Assembly (NCBI GenBank): GCA_946406115.1
Contig: OX291552.1
Span: forward strand, 9,434,836-9,498,835
From: Apoda limacodes
Taxonomy: Eukaryota; Arthropoda; Insecta; Lepidoptera; Limacodidae
Length of the DNA: 64,000 nucleotides
Direction: 5' to 3'
Shown: positions 56,156 to 64,000 of the stretch, in pieces
Layout: each line of letters starts with the position of its first letter
Position numbering within the stretch: the first letter of the stretch is position 1
The notes under the pieces: generated by a model
Seen by the model: the letters and a program-made list of their open reading frames with translations, nothing else
Database searches by the model: none
Told to the model about the DNA's origin: nothing
Position numbers and translations under genes: made by a program

Positions 56156-57066
56156 AGGGGAGAGTCTCCTAGTGCCGAACACTTAAGCTTAAATTACAAT
56201 TAAAAACAAAGTTATGGTTTCAAAGTTTTTTAATTGGCATTAATCAATACACATCTATTATACACATTGTATGAATAAAACATAAATCAACATTTAATCA
56301 AATTTTACGAAAAATCAGAAGCTAATCTTTGCTTTAATTTTTTGGGTAATCATACTATGACACCTATTACCGAACCTGGTTTTTTCAAACACTTTACAAC
56401 ACTTTAAAACACTTTCGTATTCTGACGAAAATGTGACCGTGACGAAAATAGTGGTTGGAATACCGTATCTTGAAGCAGCTTCCCTTAGTGACATCTTTTT
56501 GGAAGTGACTTTTTCAATAGCTATTTTTAAGTTTTCTGATTTCCAGAGACCTTTTCGTGCTCTCTCCATTACTAAACATATGCACTTATCTGTAACAATT
56601 AAAGACATACTTTAATATTTATGATAACAAAATTATCACGGAAATATATATGTTCGGTCATAGGGGAAAATACAGCGTTCGGTACTAGGGACTCGTACAA
56701 GCAACTCACTATGGAAATGGATTTAAAGATACAAATTAAATGTGTGTTATAGGCATTATTATTAAAAATGTACTCACCGAAGGTCAATAAAACACTCTTA
56801 CAAGTATCCCCACACGTAAGCTTTGGCACAAATACCACTTTCAAGAATGCCGGTGACGAAAAATTCCCGCGTAAAATCGAAGCATCTGCCCTTGCTCCAG
56901 TGATGAGCGCGACTGACGCACAGATAATAGTATATGATGACTATCGCGGTGTGCCTAGCTCTTTCTCTTTCTACTCGAGATCAAATGACCATCTCATTTC
57001 ACTTATTATTACGCATACACTACTCGTTCGGTCGTACCAGCCGTTCGGCGTTACGGGACTTCCCCC
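56156..57066 (-). mobile_element. pogo-like DNA transposon, internally deleted (about 910 bp)
   Basis: The boundaries come from the uninterrupted E copy at 4678-5175. Left end AGGGGAGAGTCTCCTAGTGC and the reverse complement of the right end, GGGGGAAGTCCCGTAACGCC, form an imperfect TIR of about 25 bp, both continuing GCCGAAC. The right flank is TA and the left flank has an A where TA is expected, consistent with TA insertion. TIR-like motifs recur inside: 'ccgaac' at 56366, 'gttcggtcataggg' at 56652 and 'gttcggtactagggac' at 56674. On the minus strand it encodes a psq-type helix-turn-helix (separate entry). There is no DDE catalytic domain, so it could move only with another element's transposase. 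The pogo label rests on the HTH type and the TA site. Confidence 0.7.
56315..56608 (-). pseudogene. psq-type HTH fragment of a pogo-like transposase
   Basis: This 97-codon frame reads MERARKGLWKSENLKIAIEK (residues 14-33) and VTSKKMSLREAASRYGIP (34-51). That is the Pipsqueak/CENP-B-type helix-turn-helix found at the N-terminus of pogo/Tigger transposases and many insect proteins, where it binds the element ends. The start at residue 14 (about 56569) fits the family better than the upstream ATG at 56608, since the HTH normally follows the first few residues. After the GIP the similarity stops; the remaining residues (TTIFVTVTF onward) are unlike the usual STL...R linker and the DDE domain is missing, so the gene is 3' truncated by the element's internal deletion. 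It lies wholly within the 56156-57066 transposon. It could still make a small DNA-binding peptide, but expression is unknown. Confidence 0.7.
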
Positions 57067-57304
57067 TATTGATATCAATTTCGAAGCAAATCACCGCGAA
57101 AATATCTTTCTACCCCTTTTTAACCCCGTTAGGGAATGATTTTCAATAAAATACGAAACACGTATTCCATCAATTCAGTTAAATAGGTTTCAGTAAAATT
57201 TGAAGTTGATTGGACCAAGTAATCAAGTTGTCCCATACAAACTTTGCCCCCTTTTTTCACCCCCTTAGGGGTAATATTTCGGAAAATCCTTTCTTATCGG
57301 ATGC

Positions 57305-57553
57305 CTACATCATAAAATTGCTGGCTTTATTTATACCCCCTCTTAACAATGATCGTAACATCCACGTTTCCTCATTGATATTTCGTTCCAGAAACAAGGT
57401 ATGGCCATACCCAGGACTATCCAGATTCGAGACAAAAATTTCCAAATTGTCAATTGCTCCAAGACCTTTATTGAGACTAGTTTTTAGTATCAATGACGCT
57501 ATTTGTTTAGAGATAACAAGAATTTCATCTTGCGATGCCTTTAGCAGATGCAA
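57305..57553 (-). other. Unrecognised 82-codon frame
   Basis: On the minus strand it reads ASQDEILVISKQIASLILKT (residues 5-24) and SPGYGHTLFLERNINEETW further on, with balanced, protein-like composition. It lies just outside the second E unit. I recognise no family. It may be a decayed coding part of a mobile element, a host exon or chance; a plus-strand frame (57210-57596) covers the same DNA. Confidence 0.2.
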
Positions 57554-58422
57554 TATTTACAAAACACGCTTTCATGCTGATTCTGGGGGTCCATGACGCG
57601 TGTTGTTGACACTGTCATTGTTATGACAACGCGTCATTGTTGACATCCCTGTTACTTCACCGCTCATCATGATTGTTATGTTATATTTAGTAACCAGCTT
57701 GTTTTGGCATTACATTCATTTGTGACCGCAATGCAATTGTGTCAGTGTATCGTTTGTGGGTACAATCAGGCTTTATAGTTTTAGTACATTGGTACTAAAG
57801 TAAACTTTGTTTTATTGACTTCATTTTGAAGTCAATCTGCATTAAATATAGATTTTAGCAAACCCCAATGATGATTATTTTTGTATATAATGAAATAGGA
57901 AGAAAAATAAATCAATATACTTTTTAGATATATCCTCGATATTTTCTTCTCACTCAAAATTTATTTTAAACTTTAAGCGCAAACTTAATTACATATATTT
58001 TTATTTCATGTAAATTTAAAACATAAAATGTTATTAACTTTCACTTCAATAAAAATGTTTTAATCTCGTTTATCTAATTAAAAACACTGCAGTATCTATT
58101 TCGAATTGCATTTCAATAATAATCTATGTAATGAATACGACATCACACTTCATAATCGTAAATATTGACTTTAATTATACCTCATAAAACGATGACTTTT
58201 GTCTATTTAACGTTTTCTTGAGCCGAGTGTATTTGAAGAACTCGCACAAACATTAAATATTTGTAAACATCCAAAGACTAGTTTGAAGCTCCTAATTTTT
58301 CTATGCATTTAAAAACAGGATATTTTATATAAAGCTGACATTTAGGATTGCGATCGACTAGAATGTTTTGCCCCCGTGTAGAGAAGCGGTAATTAAAGTA
58401 GAGAAAGAAGTGATTCGATTTT
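57311..58422. other. No gene recognised apart from an uncertain frame
   Basis: It contains the frame at 57305-57553 (separate entry) and a stretch of 'tgttgacactgtcattgtta' with a 'cgcgtcattgttgaca' near-repeat at 57600-57640. The rest is AT-rich. Confidence 0.45.
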
Positions 58423-58597
58423 TGACGTGACAACGTCTTATAAATTGGTTTGCCGGGTGACACTTCAAGAAACTGCGTTACGCTCCGCTCACGTTATGCG
58501 CTCACAATGAGAGCGAGTGAGAGGCACGCGGCATGGTTAGCCCGCCTAAGAGCGAGAGAGACAGACATAAAAAGTGAAAGGCACAAGTTGTCACGAT
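58423..58597 (-). mobile_element. Family C MITE, complete, inverted
   Basis: It begins 'tgacgtgacaacgtcttata' and ends 'aagttgtcacg', a TIR of about 10-12 bp. It contains 'gcgttacgctccgctcacgt' and 'gcccgcctaagagcgagaga'. It is nearly identical, in reverse complement, to 58799-58972. Non-coding, about 175 bp. Confidence 0.8.
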
Positions 58598-58672
58598 TCC
58601 GGACGGTTGTCCGACACTAATTTTTTTAAGGATCGGCAACTCGCGGGTATCAATATAACACAGGTATGACAT

Positions 58673-59072
58673 TGATATCGGCAACAGGTAGATGCTTGAA
58701 ATATTTACAGAATATTTAATTATATAGTCACTTTAAAGTTAAATAGTAAAATTAAAAAAAAAACCATTGCTATTAATCGTAATATTATTAACATTGTAAC
58801 GTGACAACTTGTGCCTTTCACTTTTTATGTCTGTCTCTCTCGCTCTTAGGCGGGCTAACCATGCCGCGTGCCTCTCACTCGCTCTCATTGTGAGCGCATA
58901 ACGTGAGCGGAGCGTAACGCAGTTTCTTGAAGTGTCACCCGGCAAACCAATTTATAAGACGTTGTCACGTCAATAAAACAAATATTGAAGTGGGAAAACA
59001 ACATTTTTTTTGCCGTTTTTATAGATAATGGTACGGAACCCTTTGTGTGTGAGTCCGACTCACACTTAACCA
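58673..59072 (-). mobile_element. Family B element interrupted by a C MITE
   Basis: On the minus strand the 5' end is 'aagtgtgagtcggactcac', 'aaagggttccgtaccattat' and 'ctataaaaacggc'. The interior continues beyond the MITE with 'tatatagtcactttaaagtt' and 'gcttgaaatatttacagaat'. The same order without interruption is seen at 15776-16150 (inverted) and 18419-18800. Only the 5' half remains. Confidence 0.7.
58799..58972 (+). mobile_element. Family C MITE, complete, nested in a B element
   Basis: It starts 'acgtgacaacttgtgccttt' and ends 'acgttgtcacgtca'. It is the near-exact inverse of 58423-58597. The flanks belong to one family B copy, so this MITE is younger than that B copy. It continues to share 'cacccggcaaaccaatttat' with the 1602-1753 copy. 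Confidence 0.8.
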
Positions 59073-60244
59073 AGATTTTTATTATCTATTTATAATTTTT
59101 TTTACAATCTTATTCTTATCTTAGCACTAAATCATAGGATTAACTATGAAACACACAAATAATACGTAGGTAAGTAAGGACTAGCCGCCGGTTATTTTGT
59201 TGTTCGTAAAGCAGGAAGGCATTGCGTTCTAGAGGCATTCGATTGTAAGGGCGTGACCTTAATGCTGATTTACAACAACATCTAGTATATTGAAAAGAGG
59301 CGTAATTTGTAAGACCATAATTTTATTAGGCACTTCATCTTTTTACTGATTTGAACAGCGGATGGCAACTACCATAACCTGACCCGAGGTCTTACTCTTG
59401 TAAACAAGCCCAATTCTAATCGGACTTGTACTTGTGCTGTTGTGTTGTGTGTAGAACTTTTAGTATTGACACTTTGAGGCACCTGCATTTGAATTATATT
59501 ATTTGGTAAGAGATGAGTAATCTTAAAATTATTCACTATTTGATAGTGGATAATATTAGTAATGATTTTCTTGCACAAAATGATATTGTAAGTGTTTAAA
59601 CTGACGACATTTTACACTGGAATCGTACATAAGTCTTCATCGCTGGCCAAAGCTATTGAATTGATTTTATATAATTTATGATAAAAAAAGATAATTTTAA
59701 CAGTTTCAACTCTCTCTGTAATCACTTTGGCCATATGAAAAATATATATATATTATTCATAATAGCTAGATTAATCACTTTGACTGTGACATGTAATCGT
59801 TTTCTCCTCATTAATTTATTTAGGAAGCGTATTTTGCTATTATGTGAACCAGTTTCAGTTATCTAAAGCTCCCATTAGTGTTAGAATACTAAGTGCGCTT
59901 TGAGACCTAAGATAACGGCATGTTATGCTCAAGTTACCTAAGTGGATATATTTGTAAATAAAAATATATATGGACGACCTGAACCCTCGACAACCCGGAT
60001 TTAAGGTTATAGAGTCTTTTGAGGTTTGATCTAATGTGGTTATGCTTTAATTGTCTATCAATGTATTCTGAGGTTCTATATAAAGGTTGTTTTTAGTGGT
60101 CGGTCATATCAATATATTAAGTAAGCTTAATTCAGCTTAAAAAAGAAGTCTATACATTTTAAGTGACCCCTCCCCTACATGAGAGTTTCTTTAAATACAT
60201 AATATTAACATCATCCGGCCTTTTCTAATAAACATTCAATTTAA
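59073..60244. other. No gene recognised
   Basis: AT-rich. The frames at 59369-59578 (minus) and 59678-59866 (plus) have no recognised domain. Confidence 0.5.
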
Positions 60245-60660
60245 GTCTTTGACCAGTGCATCCTACCCGTCATAAATTACGCTGCTGAAACGTGGACACT
60301 TACAGCGGGACTGGTCAAAGTCACTCAGCATGCGATGGAGCGGTGTCTGCTCGAAGTGTCTCTGAGGGATTGATTTCAAAACAAGTTCTTTAAGAAAAGA
60401 ACTGAAGTCACTGATATATCTCGGAGAGTCAGCAAGCTGTAGTGGCAGTAGGCTGGGCACGTCGTAGATGGAGCATCTGAGTCCCATAGTGGAGACCGCG
60501 TCCCTTAAGGTAAAGCGTGTGACGCCCCCCACCTTAATAGACCGACGACTTTAAACGGATAGCCGGTCCAGTAGTGGCTGGATACGGAGAGAGGGAGAGG
60601 ACCAGGAGAAATGGCGCGCCATGGAGGAAACTTGTGTCCAGCAGTTGCTAATATGAAGAT
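60245..60660 (+). pseudogene. RTE-like non-LTR retrotransposon ORF2 C-terminal remnant
   Basis: Reading from about 60256 gives QCILPVINYAAETWTLTAGL, then VTQHAMERCLLEVSLRD before a stop. Shifted or stop-interrupted continuations are KRTEVTDISRRVSKL (about 60400), WAGHV (about 60455), an RPTTL stretch (about 60541) and an APWRKL...YEDKY-like tail near 60610-60660. This is the order of the end of RTE-type LINE ORF2, past the reverse-transcriptase core: the AETW block, the basic VTDIxxR block, the WxWAGH block and a W-rich terminus. No catalytic residues remain, and several stops kill the frame. It represents a different, more diverged lineage than the remnants at 45060 and 46040. The apparent 89-codon minus ORF at 60263-60532 is a shadow. 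Confidence 0.75.
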
Positions 60661-61274
60661 AAATATTTAATGTAAGAATTTTACTTAATATAAAATATGA
60701 TGTATGAATAAAGCTACCTGATTCCTTTTTTCAGCAGTAACTAATTAGGTACACATTACCTGACCTCTAAAAAGTGCATAAATATGAAGTGCATATTATC
60801 CCTATTATATGTGTATGTAAAAGACCAACATGTAAAAACTAGTATGAAATATTTATCATGTAAGTGTTACCATACGTGAAAACACAAGGTTCAGAGTTTT
60901 AAATGGCGGCTTAAACTCAAAGAAAACTTCGTACATTCTGACAGTAACATAATCTTTAAACTGTCACGCCGAGGGGTCGTTGGTCGCTTGACATTTGACA
61001 TGTGAATGTCAAGGTGATCACCGTACTCGTCGCGTTCTCAGAAAGCTGATCCTGCGGCAGATTGAAAAGGTTCAACAACATTTTTACCTTCTTTACTACG
61101 CTATGGAAGAAGCACTTATATAGGTGTTGTATGTTTTGTAAGAAAATACGTGACCTTTATTATTGTTTTTACACACATATTTCCATACCTACAGTCATAA
61201 TAATCTACACTGGTATGAATTTTAAGATCCCTATTGAGACGTGTTTATTACCATATTATATGAATTAATTAATG
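60661..61274. other. No gene recognised
   Basis: AT-rich. The first tens of bases may be the 3' UTR of the LINE remnant ('aataaagctacctgattcc'). Confidence 0.5.
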
Positions 61275-61500
61275 ACTAGCTTTTGCCTGCGGTTCCACCC
61301 GCCCTAATTTCGGTTATGGTAGCTCCTCAATTATAGAAAAAAAATCGTCCCACCCTTGACGTTTTCAAATAGCCTATGTCTTTTCTCAAACTATATCCAT
61401 GCCACATTTCATGTTAATCGGTACAGCGGTTTAAACGTGAAGAGGCAACACTGTAACAGATGGACAGAGCTACTTTCGCATTTACAATATTAATATGGAT
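61275..61500 (+). repeat. Family F LINE-like repeat, complete short unit
   Basis: 'actagcttttgcctgcggtt', 'cacccgccctaatttcgg', 'actatatccatgccacattt', 'gttaatcggtacagcggttt' and 'ttcgcatttacaatattaat', ending 'atggat'. Confidence 0.7.
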
Positions 61501-61634
61501 TGTTGGTCCCAGCAAACATTGTTTCGCAATCGTCTATCTCTAGCCCGCCGATTCGCACTTGACCGGCTTTCTATATGATTAAAGTTTTTTTTTTAAAATC
61601 GGTTGAGTAATTTTTGAGTTTATCCATTACAAAC

Positions 61635-62010
61635 AAAAAAAAAACGCGTTGCACTCCGGGAGTGCCGGCAGAAGTGAAAACATACTCACTATTTACTTCC
61701 CATCACTTCTTATCCATATTTATTTATTAAAAATAATAACTGTTGTTTATTTACTTTTTTGACGTAGTATATTTGACAGCTCAATCTGTCATAGAATTAA
61801 AATCCCATATCCAACCTCCCTGTACTACTCATAATCGCCATATACTAAAAATAATAACTAACCTAATGTAAATAAAGGTCACGTGTCCTAACGCGAGTGA
61901 CATCTTACGAATTTTCGATCAGGACACGTGACTCGTGTCAGCGAGTTTAACAGTTTTTACCCATCACAAAAAAAGTGCACAGCGCCGCTAAAGAAGTTTT
62001 CACTTCAAAA
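61635..62010 (+). mobile_element. Family A element, short complete form (about 376 bp)
   Basis: TTGCACTCCGGGAGTGCCGG at the start, 'cacttcttatccatattt', 'tatccaacctccctgtac', 'aaaggtcacgtgtcctaacg', and at the end 'gtgcacagcgccgct' and 'gttttcacttcaaaa'. Its central part is closer to the 1101 copy than to the 30533 copy. It is an empty site for the SINE and MITE found there. Confidence 0.8.
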
Positions 62011-62108
62011 CAAATTTATCCTTTTTATAATATCAGTGTAGATTTATAGAAAGGCCGTTGAACGTAAAAAAAAAGTAAGTCTGGGCAAGGATTTTTTAAA
62101 ACTAGAAA

Positions 62109-62265
62109 AATTAGTTCGGTAGCAAGTACCGCACGATTTGCTAACTTTGCGTTTTGTTTACGTTTTGTGTTTGGATTTTCGAACCTATTTTAATAACTTC
62201 CTCAAATTAAATTAATTTTTTTTTTAAGATAAGTTGCTCGTGCGGTACTTGTTACCGAACAAATT
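62109..62265. mobile_element. MITE with GTTCGGTARCAAGTACCGCACGA inverted repeats
   Basis: The left arm 62109-62136 contains 'gttcggtagcaagtaccgca'. The right arm 62239-62265 is its reverse complement with one main difference (aacaag for agcaag). The roughly 100-bp interior is AT-rich and non-coding. About 157 bp in all. No second copy was noticed here, and no target duplication is clear within the A/T-run flanks. Confidence 0.7.
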
Positions 62266-62809
62266 TTTTTTAGAATTTATACAAAAAAAAATATTAATGC
62301 GTCTTAACTTAACTGCTAGACCATTTGCTCAAACCCTTTTCAGATCTAAGTCATGACGTGGCTTATGTATCGATTGACATGGTCACCAGAACAATTTGGT
62401 CCATTGGTTCTTGAGATATCGAGGGAAAATAAAAGCTAAACGCTTACTCTGTAACACACACAAGTTGGACACAACATTGCGCAATATCACTTTAAAATGA
62501 TATAACTATCATACTTAAGATAAAATTGATTTTTATTTTAATTTTGACCCGTTAGGTTCAATCACAGACTATATTATACTGTATAATTTACTAATACATA
62601 AAATTCTGCGGAATTAATATAATCGATAAAGTTTGTTTCGCTGAGTGACACAGGTGGATTGTAGTCGGACCATCTGACATATAATTTTGTTTATCCATTC
62701 TAAATGAACCAGATGGCTGCCCACAAGTGCATAAGCTATCTAACTGGCCATCAACATCAATTCTTATCTTTACTATTTATATTATACACACAAAAATGAG
62801 TATTATTTT
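62266..62809. other. No gene recognised
   Basis: AT-rich sequence. 'ccattggttcttgagatatc' near 62401 resembles lepidopteran LINE-type repeats, without an identifiable full element. Confidence 0.45.
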
Positions 62810-62925
62810 TGAAGTGAAAACTTCTTTAGCGGCGCTGTGCACTTTTTTTGTGATGGGTAAAAAAATGATAAACTCGCGCAGGCTGATCGAAAATGCGTAA
62901 GACGGAAACCACAATGCCATATTAT
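62810..62925 (-). mobile_element. Family A 3'-end fragment
   Basis: On the plus strand it reads 'ttgaagtgaaaacttcttta', 'gcggcgctgtgcac' and 'cgaaaatgcgtaagacggaa', ending 'atgccatattataatt'. This is the last roughly 115 bp of an A element, inverted. A second A 3' end follows immediately at 62935. Confidence 0.7.
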
Positions 62926-62934
62926 AATTTTGAA

Positions 62935-63113
62935 GTGAAAACTTCTTTAGCGGCATTGTGCACTTTTTTTGTGATGGGTAAAAAATGTTGACGAATAAAA
63001 AGTAAGAGGAAATTGGGTTGATGAAAAGATGAAAGTGCGGATTACACATGTTAGAATGTTATATCCAGGTTGTACGTTTTCACTTCTGCCGGCACTCCCG
63101 GAGTTTTTTTTTT
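62935..63113 (-). mobile_element. Family A element, internally deleted
   Basis: The 3' end (62935-62990, 'gaagtgaaaacttctttagc', 'ggcattgtgcac') and 5' end (63078-63110, 'gttttcacttctgccggcac', 'tcccggag') are both present, with only about 90 bp between. It forms the upstream part of the 281-codon frame that enters the mariner gene, explaining that frame's first residues. Confidence 0.7.
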
Positions 63114-63234
63114 TTATTAATGTAATAATCCGACGCTGTTGTAGTTTTGATTTTATAGTATTTCTAGCTTTTACCAGACTGCGGCAAAGCCCAAAAGGAG
63201 GGGGGTATATGTGTTTGACCTGTATGTGTGTGGG

Positions 63235-63874
63235 ACTTTATAACAGTCATGAAGTTGTTACTGGTGACGAGACGTGGGTGTACGAGTTTGACATGCAAAC
63301 TAGTCGCCGAGCTTCAGAGTGGCGCATTCCATCTGAACCGAAACCGAAAAAACCATGCCATAGTCGATCAAAAGTCAAAGTCATCTTGACTGTTTTCGTC
63401 TACTATCGCGGTGTTGTACACTCAAAATTCTTGCCGGAAGGTCAAACGGTAAATAATGAATACTATTTAAGCGTTATGCGGCTTTTAAGAGAGCAAATTC
63501 GACGAAAGAGGCAAGATTTGTGGAAAGATTTTTTTTGGGTTTTGCACTATGATAATGCGCCTTTGCACAAGGCAATCATTGTAAACGAATGTTTGACCAA
63601 AAACTCAACAAATGCCATCGTGCCTATTTTATTTCGAAATTCACCAAATATGGTTTCAGCCCACTTCTTTCTTTATCCTAAACTCAAATTACTACTTCGT
63701 GGCACTCGTTTTCATTCGGTAGAAGGCATAAAGAAGAATTCGCGGCGAGAACTGAACTCAATTCCGGAAAAAGCATTTAAAAAATATTTTGAAGATTGGA
63801 TTATTCGTTGGCGTAAATGTATCGTTTCTGAAGGAGCATACTTTGGAGGCGATAAAATAAATTTAAATGAATAA
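63235..63874 (+). pseudogene. mariner transposase, N-terminally truncated
   Basis: The open frame begins formally at 63029, but mariner similarity starts at about 63235 (residue ~70). VVTGDETWVYEFD carries the first catalytic Asp (codon 63266-63268). FFWVLHYDNAPLH carries the second (63551-63553). At the third position, SAHFFLYPKLK has His (63662-63664) instead of Asp, and the spacing is 36 rather than the family's 34 residues because of a two-residue insertion in the YSPD region. The frame continues through LLRGTRFHSVEGIK and FEDWIIRWRKCIVSEGAYF to GDKINLNE and TAA. The terminus is intact, but the N-terminal paired HTH DNA-binding half is missing (about 205 of roughly 345 residues remain). 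Mariner transposases cut and paste TA-flanked elements; this one cannot be active. No TIRs identified. Confidence 0.9.
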
Positions 63875-64000
63875 CTAACATTTGGTGTATTATTGATCTT
63901 TTTCCGGTACTTTCTGACAGAGTAGTATAATACATACATTCTTTGTAATATTCATTCTTTGACTTTGTTTTGATTCCATTCCGTTTTTTTATAAATGGTT

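Larger units (their letters stand above)
55814..57190 (+). repeat. Family E repeat, copy 2, interrupted by a transposon
   Basis: The left part (55814-56155) and right part (57067-57190) are contiguous in copy 1 at 4678-5175. Left ends 'agcactaaggag'; right resumes 'tattgatatcaatttcgaag'. A second E-like start, 'atcctttcttatcggatgcc', follows at 57286-57307, so two E units are arranged in tandem. Confidence 0.7.

Noticed and set aside
56768..57139. 123-codon plus-strand frame
   Set aside because: It reads antisense through the pogo-like element and across its right end into a family E repeat.
58502..59073. Several 60-68-codon minus frames
   Set aside because: They lie wholly inside the inverted C MITE pair and the B element; the repeated Arg/Ser-rich peptides come from the MITE.
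60263..60532. 89-codon minus-strand frame
   Set aside because: It is the antisense shadow of an RTE-like ORF2 remnant whose plus-strand peptides are recognisable.

Overview
The window looks like lepidopteran (moth or butterfly) nuclear DNA. It is strongly AT-rich and packed with dispersed repeats typical of Lepidoptera: elements with GGGTTCCGTACC / GGTACGGAACCC ends and GACAGACGGACGG runs, 'cgcatttataatattagtatgga'-type LINE-like tails, tRNA-derived SINEs, and TIR-bearing MITEs. Nothing in the sequence allows a species call. I could not recognise a single intact host gene or confident host exon in 64 kb, so this is most likely intergenic DNA or the inside of a very long intron. Most open reading frames here are short chance frames or decayed transposon pieces.

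Repeat families, lettered for this annotation only. A: about 370 bp (long form about 670 bp), conserved 5' end TTGCACTCCGGGAGTGCCGG, inverted GAAGTGAAAAC / GTTTTCACTTC near the two ends. B: the GGGTTCCGTACC family, about 19 copies or fragments. C: MITE with ACGTGACAAC TIRs. E: LINE-3'-end-like repeat with 'cttatcggatgcctac'. F: LINE-like repeat ending 'tttataatattagtatgg'. G: 'gatggtaagcggtcaccg' repeat. H: 'gacatctattggcgag' repeat carrying its own TA tract.

Layout. 0-2 kb: a hairpin and two family A copies, the second holding a tRNA-derived SINE and a C MITE. 3-9 kb: B, E and F copies. 9.3 kb: 47-bp tandem repeat. 13.5-18.8 kb: B copies, a 149-bp tandem array, SINE pieces, and a MITE with GCGCGTTCG TIRs. 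20.7-30 kb: G, B and H repeats and a large TA microsatellite. 30.5 kb: another A copy. 32-44 kb: sparse repeats, F and B elements, GT microsatellite. 45-48.7 kb: two RTE-like reverse-transcriptase remnants and a frameshifted hAT-type transposase. 50-52.3 kb: B copies and a second type of tRNA-derived SINE. 55.6-57.2 kb: an E repeat interrupted by a roughly 910-bp pogo-like DNA transposon with a psq-type helix-turn-helix ORF. 58.4-59.1 kb: two C MITEs in inverted orientation, one sitting inside a B element. 60.2 kb: third RT remnant. 61.3-64 kb: F, A and a further MITE, then a mariner transposase lacking its N-terminus and third catalytic aspartate.

No coordinated gene system is visible. The most informative content is the nesting of elements, because paralogous copies in the same window serve as empty sites and reveal insertion boundaries and relative ages. 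A few CpG-rich patches (14.6, 34.5 and 41.9 kb among others) stand out from the AT-rich background and are the best candidates for host regulatory or exon sequence, but this is inference only.
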